Source of the DNA: Desulfuromonadales bacterium
GTDB lineage: Bacteria; Desulfobacterota; Desulfuromonadia; Desulfuromonadales; BM103
Assembly: GCA_014860225.1 (NCBI GenBank)
Contig: JACZKE010000035.1
Span: 62,001 to 126,000, forward strand
Direction: 5' to 3'
Length of the DNA stretch: 64,000 bases
The notes under the pieces were generated by a model that made no database searches, was not told the DNA's origin, and was given only the letters and a program-made list of their open reading frames with translations. Of this stretch, positions 59,731 to 64,000 are shown piece by piece (positions within the stretch are counted from its first letter, which is position 1; the number at the start of each line of letters is the position of its first letter). Position numbers and translations under genes: made by a program.

Positions 59731-60198
59731 ATGCGTTTATCCACCAAAAGCCGATATGGTTTGCGTGCTCTCTTTGATATGGCCTATCATGCTGGAAACC
59801 TGCCCGCGCAGATTAAAGATATCAGCCGCCGCCAGAATATCTCTCCACGCTATCTTGAACAGATTTTTCAGGACCTGAAGCGTGGGGGACTGCTGAAAAG
59901 CCGAAGAGGGCCTCAAGGCGGCTATCTTTTATCCCGCAAACCTCATGAAATCACGGTTCACCAGGTCATTACGGCAGCAGAAGGCGAGATGTCCCTGGTT
60001 GACTGCGGAAAATCAGGCAAAGGGAGCAAAGAAGAGTGTGAGTTCGGCAACGAATGTGTCACTCAAAAAGTCTGGCAGGAAGCAAACAAGCGTCTCAAAG
60101 ACTACCTGGATTCCGTCACCTTAAAGGACCTGTGTGATGACGCCAAGGCCATGGGACTGGATAAGGAACTGGACCACCGCTTCATGTACTTCATCTAG
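59731..60198 (+). CDS. Rrf2-family transcriptional regulator (IscR/CymR-like)
   Basis: A 155-residue winged-helix regulator. MRLSTKSRYGLRALFDMAYH opens the family; KDISRRQNISPRYLEQIFQDLKRGGLLKSRRGPQGGYLL (about 29-67) is the DNA-binding helix and wing. Cysteines at about 92, 102 and 108 (DCGKSG, EECEFGNECV) could hold an Fe-S cluster as in IscR, or the protein may be a CymR-like cysteine-sensing regulator. cysK follows 73 bases on, which favours control of cysteine synthesis. A good sigma-70 promoter with a palindrome precedes it. Confidence 0.9.
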   Translation: MRLSTKSRYGLRALFDMAYHAGNLPAQIKDISRRQNISPRYLEQIFQDLKRGGLLKSRRGPQGGYLLSRKPHEITVHQVITAAEGEMSLVDCGKSGKGSKEECEFGNECVTQKVWQEANKRLKDYLDSVTLKDLCDDAKAMGLDKELDHRFMYFI

Positions 60199-60209
60199 GA
60201 GCCCATTTA

Positions 60210-60241
60210 GCAGCCTGTCGGTCTATCAATGAACAGGCTGC
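60210..60241. repeat. GCAGCCTGT/ACAGGCTGC hairpin repeat between the Rrf2 gene and cysK
   Basis: A nine-base perfect stem GCAGCCTGT...ACAGGCTGC around CGGTCTATCAATGA, a variant of the ATGGATAGTCCG family. It starts 11 bases after the Rrf2 stop and could uncouple expression of the regulator from cysK. Confidence 0.65.
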
Positions 60242-60271
60242 CTGAGTTATGCCCTTAAGGAGGCGCACTTC

Positions 60272-61183
60272 ATGGCAGAAAGATTTTCCTCAACACTCGA
60301 CCGCATAGGTAACACCCCGTTAGTGAAACTAGGTACGCCGGAAGGTTCGGCAACACTTTGGGGAAAACTGGAGAACGCCAATCCAGGCGGCAGCGTCAAG
60401 GACCGGATCGCCAAAGCAATGATTGAGCAGGCTGAGCAGGACGGCCTGCTGAAACCGGGAGACACTATCGTTGAACCGACCAGCGGCAACACTGGCATCG
60501 GCATCTCTCTGGTGGGTTCAATCAAGGGTTACCAGGTTGTTTTGATCATGCCCGACACCATGTCCATGGAACGTCGGCGCCTGCTCGGTGCTTTCGGTGC
60601 CGAGCTTATCCTCACTCCTGGGGCAAAGGGGATGCGGGGAGCGATAGAAAAAGCGGAAGAGGTTGCAGCCGAACGCAAGGCGTTCATGCCTCAACAATTC
60701 TGCAATCCTGCCAACCCGAGAGTTCACCTGCAAACAACAGGGCCTGAGATCCTGCGTGACCTGGACAATAAAGTCGATGCCCTTGTCGCCGGCGTCGGCA
60801 CAGGCGGTACAATCACCGGCGCTGGTCAGGCGATTAAGGGAAAAAACCCTCACGTACTGATCGTCGCCGTAGAGCCAAGCGATTCACCGGTTCTCTCTGG
60901 CGGTGAACCTGGCCCGCACAAAATACAGGGGATTGGTGCCGGCTTTATACCTGATGTCCTCAACATGGACCTCTTAACAGAGATTATGACAGTCACCAAC
61001 GAGCAAGCCGCGCAAACAGCCCGCGACCTTGCCCGGGAAGAAGGGATTTTTGTCGGCATCTCTGCGGGGGCAAACGTTTTTGCCGCACGCCAGATTGCCG
61101 CACGGCTCAAGCCGGGGCAGAATGTCGTGACGATCCTCTGCGACACCGGTGAACGTTATCTCTCCACCGACATATTTAACTGA
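60272..61183 (+). CDS. cysK: Cysteine synthase (O-acetylserine sulfhydrylase)
   Basis: A 303-residue PLP enzyme making cysteine from O-acetylserine and sulfide. IGNTPLVKL near residue 12, the PLP lysine in [15 protein letters not shown] near 42, [13 protein letters not shown] near 69, [11 protein letters not shown] near 173 and [13 protein letters not shown] near 262 are diagnostic. Cannot be divided into CysK or CysM type with certainty. Preceded by AAGGAGG and by the Rrf2 gene. Confidence 0.94.
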   Translation: MAERFSSTLDRIGNTPLVKLGTPEGSATLWGKLENANPGGSVKDRIAKAMIEQAEQDGLLKPGDTIVEPTSGNTGIGISLVGSIKGYQVVLIMPDTMSMERRRLLGAFGAELILTPGAKGMRGAIEKAEEVAAERKAFMPQQFCNPANPRVHLQTTGPEILRDLDNKVDALVAGVGTGGTITGAGQAIKGKNPHVLIVAVEPSDSPVLSGGEPGPHKIQGIGAGFIPDVLNMDLLTEIMTVTNEQAAQTARDLAREEGIFVGISAGANVFAARQIAARLKPGQNVVTILCDTGERYLSTDIFN

Positions 61184-61250
61184 CCTGCCCTTTAACAACC
61201 CATCAGCCAGGCGGCCTTCGGCTCATTGGCCGGAGCCCTTCATTGATCCC

Positions 61251-62072
61251 ATGCAACTTGACACTAAATTTCAAAAGCTAAAGGATATTCTGACAGAGTC
61301 AGGCTCAGCTGTAATCGCCTTTTCCGGTGGCGTCGATTCTACCTTCCTGCTGCAAACGGCCCGCGACGTGCTTGGTGCCGAGCATGTTATTGCCCTGACG
61401 GCCACATCGCCAACCTACCCGAGCCACGAATTCAACGAAAGTGTGAAGCTGGCAAAGCAACTTGGCGTTCAGCAACTTGTTGTAGACAGCAACGAGTTGG
61501 AAATTCCCGGCTTTGCTGACAATCCACCGCGGCGCTGCTATCACTGCAAGAAGGAGCTTTTTGAAATCTGCCTGAACAAGGCCAGAGAGCTCGGTTACGC
61601 CGAAGTCTTCGACGGTTCAAACCTCGACGACTTGAATGACTATCGCCCGGGCAGGGAAGCAGCTCTGGAGCTCAAGGTACGTTCGCCTCTGCTCGAAGCC
61701 GGTCTTACCAAGGAGGACATCCGCACCCTGAGTCGTCGGAGCGGTCTCTCAACGGCCGACAAACAGCCCTTCGCCTGTCTCGCCTCGCGCTTCCCCTACG
61801 GAACGCGTATTACCGCAGAACGTTTACAGCAGGTCGATCGTTGTGAAACCTTCTTGCGCGAAAAAGGCTTTCACACCTTCCGCGTCCGTTATCATGATGA
61901 AACCGCCCGCATCGAGGTCGCCCTTGACGACCTGTCGAGAATCATTGATGATAAGATGCGCTTGCCGCTGCTGGCCGAGTTCAAATCGGCGGGGTTCACC
62001 TACGTGGCCCTGGATCTTCAGGGCTACCGAACCGGCAGCATGAACGAGACGACTGCCCTGAACAAAACTTGA
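61251..62072 (+). CDS. larE: LarE-family sulfur transferase (nickel-pincer cofactor biosynthesis)
   Basis: A 273-residue PP-loop enzyme. The ATP-binding SAVIAFSGGVDSTFLLQTARD is near residue 18. NPPRRCYHCKKELFEICLNKARELG near 90 and DGSNLDDLNDYRPGREAALELKVRSPLLEAGLTKEDIR near 118 are LarE signatures, and PFACLASRFPYGTRI near 173 carries the cysteine position known as the sacrificial sulfur donor in Lactobacillus LarE. The extra CYHC pair means three cysteines, a pattern reported for LarE forms that carry a [4Fe-4S] cluster. larB and larC are not in the window. Start at the ATG at 61251; the longer frame overlaps cysK. Confidence 0.88.
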   Translation: MQLDTKFQKLKDILTESGSAVIAFSGGVDSTFLLQTARDVLGAEHVIALTATSPTYPSHEFNESVKLAKQLGVQQLVVDSNELEIPGFADNPPRRCYHCKKELFEICLNKARELGYAEVFDGSNLDDLNDYRPGREAALELKVRSPLLEAGLTKEDIRTLSRRSGLSTADKQPFACLASRFPYGTRITAERLQQVDRCETFLREKGFHTFRVRYHDETARIEVALDDLSRIIDDKMRLPLLAEFKSAGFTYVALDLQGYRTGSMNETTALNKT

Positions 62073-62078
62073 AACCTG

Positions 62079-62145
62079 GCAGCCTGTCCGACGATACGGG
62101 CCGAAGCGAAAATCCGGCTCATGGATAGTCCGATAGATTGCCAGC
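62079..62145. repeat. ATGGATAGTCCG-family repeat after larE
   Basis: GGCAGCCTGTCCGACGATAC at the left and ATCCGGCTCATGGATAGTCCGATAGATTGCC at the right; the outer ends GGCAGCCTG/AGATTGCC pair imperfectly. The right half is a clear family member. The larE stop is at 62072. Confidence 0.6.
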
Positions 62146-62219
62146 CTCAAAAGGTTTCCGGATGATCTACCCCCTGTAAATTCGGATCAATGCTTGGATG
62201 ACATATTCCAGGAGGAAGT

Positions 62220-62645
62220 ATGCTACGCAGCAGAACCTTGATGACCGTCTGTTTCTGTGCCGGGATGCTCGGCGCCCTCTGCTGCAGCCTGGTTGCCTGG
62301 CAAGCAGGCCAGCTGGGCCTTCCCGCAATGGCAGGCGTGCGCATGGCGCCCTCGCTGACACCTGACTGGCTCTATCCCCGCTTGATTTGGGGAGGCCTCT
62401 GGGGATTGATTTATTTTCTCGTCGTCGCCCCGCCCAAGGCACGTCGTCACTGGGTCCGCAAAGGCCTGTGGATCAGTCTGCTGCCCACCGCTTTTCAACT
62501 CCTCGTTGTTTTTCCTCACATGACTGGTCACGGTTGGCTCGGCCTTGATCTCGGACAACTCACACCAATTTTCGTTTTCTTCAATAACCTGGTCTGGGGA
62601 TTCTTCACCGGTGTTTTCTGCCGTTTGTTCTGGGGTCGCGGGTGA
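62220..62645 (+). CDS. Unknown membrane protein with four hydrophobic segments
   Basis: A 141-residue protein of four predicted membrane helices (LMTVCFCAGMLGALCCSLVAWQAG, WGGLWGLIYFLVV, GLWISLLPTAFQLLVVFP, and FVFFNNLVWGFFTGVFCRLFWG). No recognised domain. AGGAGGAAG sits just before the ATG, and its stop overlaps the GTG of the nuclease gene (GTGA), so the two are translationally coupled. Confidence 0.7.
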   Translation: MLRSRTLMTVCFCAGMLGALCCSLVAWQAGQLGLPAMAGVRMAPSLTPDWLYPRLIWGGLWGLIYFLVVAPPKARRHWVRKGLWISLLPTAFQLLVVFPHMTGHGWLGLDLGQLTPIFVFFNNLVWGFFTGVFCRLFWGRG

Positions 62646-63154
62646 TTTCCAGAAGCTTCTCCCTGTTCCTCTGTCTGAGCTTCTTGCTGATCCTGTCAGC
62701 CTATGCCGAAGAACCGGTTCCCGCACTACAGGGCACGGTCACCTGGATCTACGATGGCGACACCCTGGAAATTGACACGCTTGGCAAGGTGCGCCTGATC
62801 GGCATCGATGTGCCGGAAAGAGAGAGCTCGAGCCGAGACCGCTATCTCGCCAACAGGGGAATTGCCGCGGCAAGACAACGGGAAATCTATCGCGACGCCA
62901 AGCAGTTCAACATAAGTCAGGTCAAAGGACAGAGGGTCAGCCTGATCCTCGACGAGCCGCCCCGCGACCGTCATGGCCGCCTGCTTGCCTATGTCTACCT
63001 GCCTGACGGCCGCCTGCTCAATCGACTGCTCATCGAGCAGGGGCTGGCAGTTGTTTACCGGCGTTTCAACTTCAGCATGAAGGACGACTTCCTGGCGGCT
63101 GAAACAAGGGCCAAACGCGATGGGGTGGGGATGTGGGCAGGGATATCCCCCTGA
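62642..63154 (+). CDS. Secreted thermonuclease-family (SNase) protein
   Basis: A 170-residue protein with a signal peptide (MISRSFSLFLCLSFLLILSAYA) and a staphylococcal-nuclease domain: GTVTWIYDGDTLEI near 32, VRLIGIDVPE near 50 with the arginine and aspartate of the calcium site, DRHGRLLAYVYLPDGRLLNRLLIEQGLAVVYRRF near 102, and the final GMWA. It likely degrades extracellular or periplasmic nucleic acid. Starts at a GTG overlapping the preceding stop. Confidence 0.88.
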   Translation: MISRSFSLFLCLSFLLILSAYAEEPVPALQGTVTWIYDGDTLEIDTLGKVRLIGIDVPERESSSRDRYLANRGIAAARQREIYRDAKQFNISQVKGQRVSLILDEPPRDRHGRLLAYVYLPDGRLLNRLLIEQGLAVVYRRFNFSMKDDFLAAETRAKRDGVGMWAGISP

Positions 63155-63214
63155 GCTTCCACGAGAGAGGTGTGCGGGCATGCATGACGCCCGTTTTGAC
63201 GGCAAGGGATAATA

Positions 63215-63781
63215 ATGATCAAACGTTGTGCATGGTGTGGCAGTGACCCGCTCTACATCGCCTATCATGACCAGGAATGGGGTGTTCCCCTTCGAGACGA
63301 TCACCGGCTCTTCGAGATGCTGATCCTCGAAGGCGCCCAGGCCGGGCTCAGCTGGATGACGATCCTGAGGAAGCGGGAGAACTATCGCAAGGCATTCGCA
63401 GGGTTCGATCCGGAACAGGTTGCGCGTTACGGCGAACAGGAGATCGCGAGGCTGCTGCAGGATGCCGGTATCATCCGCAACCGGTTGAAGATTGAAGCAG
63501 CCGTCAAAAATGCCCGGGGCTTCCTGCAAGTCCGTGAAGAATACGCTTCTTTCGCCGATTATATCTGGCGTTTCGTTGACGGCACACCCGTCGTCAATCG
63601 CCGGGCGACACTTGCAGAAATCCCGGCTCACACTCCTGCATCAGCACAAATGAGCAAAGACCTGAAAAAGCGCGGCTTCAACTTCGTCGGTCCCACCATC
63701 TGCTACGCCTTCATGCAGGCCGTCGGCATGGTCAACGACCATACCACCGACTGTTTCCGTTACGAGCAACTCTTACATTAA
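63215..63781 (+). CDS. tag: DNA-3-methyladenine glycosylase I
   Basis: A 188-residue repair enzyme removing 3-methyladenine. RCAWCGSDPLYIAYHDQEWGVP at the start supplies zinc ligands, LFEMLILEGAQAGLSWMTILRKRENYRKAFAGFDP near 32 is the catalytic region, and KRGFNFVGPTICYAFMQAVGMVNDHTTDCFRY near 150-183 provides the last His and Cys zinc ligands. A single gene 60 bases after the nuclease; its stop overlaps by four bases a minus-strand frame. Confidence 0.95.
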   Translation: MIKRCAWCGSDPLYIAYHDQEWGVPLRDDHRLFEMLILEGAQAGLSWMTILRKRENYRKAFAGFDPEQVARYGEQEIARLLQDAGIIRNRLKIEAAVKNARGFLQVREEYASFADYIWRFVDGTPVVNRRATLAEIPAHTPASAQMSKDLKKRGFNFVGPTICYAFMQAVGMVNDHTTDCFRYEQLLH

Positions 63782-63996
63782 ACAGGCTGCCTGCTGATCA
63801 GAAAGGTATGCCAGGGTTCTCTCCAGGGAAACTTAGCGACCCACCTTCTTAAGCTTTCGACCGTGATTTCACCACCATCAACAAGCCGGCCGCGCACCTC
63901 GACAGCAGTGGTCTACCTCAACACCGGCCCTTCGTGACCTATCTGTTTTACCATGCGAGGCTTGAAGTGCTTACACATGCCGCTGTTGCAGGCCAT
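63778..63996 (-). pseudogene. Minus-strand reading frame with an internal TAG, continuing beyond the right edge
   Basis: Reading leftwards from an ATG at 63996: MACNSGMCKHFKPRMVKQIG, then a TAG codon at 63915-63913. The same frame continues for 44 more codons (VEVRGRLVDGGEITVESLRR and so on) to a TAA that overlaps the tag stop. Both halves look protein-like and share one frame. Possibilities: a pseudogene with a nonsense mutation, a sequencing error, a recoded stop, or chance. The upstream part may extend outside the window. Family not recognised. Confidence 0.35.
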
Positions 63997-64000
63997 ATAA

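Overview
This window reads as a chromosomal stretch of a moderately GC-rich, Gram-negative, probably anaerobic or microaerophilic deltaproteobacterium of the Desulfuromonas/Geobacter type. That assignment is an inference. It rests on the argH - FN3 lipoprotein - dapA - dapB - dapL order with the LL-diaminopimelate aminotransferase route to lysine, on small proteins familiar from Geobacter-type genomes, on stand-alone response regulators and GGDEF proteins, and on diiron/MBL proteins. No rRNA, tRNA, CRISPR array, prophage or intact insertion sequence was found. Almost all of the window is ordinary core genome.

Layout. 1-4600: end of argH, an LptM-like/FN3 lipoprotein, and the dapA-dapB-dapL lysine genes (lysA is 52 kb away at 56.1 kb). 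4.8-15.1 kb: acyl-CoA dehydrogenase, a GreA/B-like factor, MBL hydrolase, B12-type radical SAM protein, RluA-type pseudouridine synthase, a 34-residue lysine-rich mini-protein, RIO kinase, M48/TPR lipoprotein protease, MFS. 15.3-25.4 kb: histidine kinase, a secreted Ni-superoxide-dismutase-like protein, Tex, GlpD, CheY-like regulator, two MBL proteins, a zinc-ribbon mini-protein, CvfB-like S1 protein. 25.8-34.3 kb: Uup-type ABC-F ATPase, PleD-like diguanylate cyclase, Dus, MurB, spermidine-synthase-like protein, HflK-HflC. 34.4-44.2 kb: BaiN/YhiN flavoprotein, four-S1-domain protein, YqaA, SGNH lipoprotein, YgiQ, YceH, PabB-PabC fusion, Csp, YkgJ. 44.3-50.6 kb: HIT protein, hisI, hisG, orphan kinase, DUF1847 protein, quinone oxidoreductase. 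50.8-56 kb: a TakP-type TRAP transporter followed without a gap by polyphosphate glucokinase and an MFS carrier. 56.1-64 kb: lysA, rsmE, a flavin-reductase-like protein, Rrf2 regulator + cysK, larE, a secreted nuclease, tag, and an odd reading frame with an internal TAG at the right edge.

The most unusual content is between the genes. At least five families of short palindromic or terminal-inverted-repeat sequences are scattered through the window: (1) a ~142-bp element with nearly perfect TIRs, two full copies placed in the same orientation just upstream of dapA and of a DUF1847 gene, with differences that mostly preserve RNA stems, plus several remnants; (2) a REP-like family built on ATGGATAGTCCG, one copy of which supplies the last codons and stop of a gene; (3) a 127-bp near-perfect inverted repeat upstream of hisI; (4) a GGTCAGGTCTACACATTCC palindrome of the RAYT-REP type; (5) CACAAAGAC-type palindromes. 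The protein-level highlights are the Sec-exported Ni-SOD homologue, the lysine-rich mini-protein, the TRAP-PpgK-MFS operon and the in-frame TAG at the right end.
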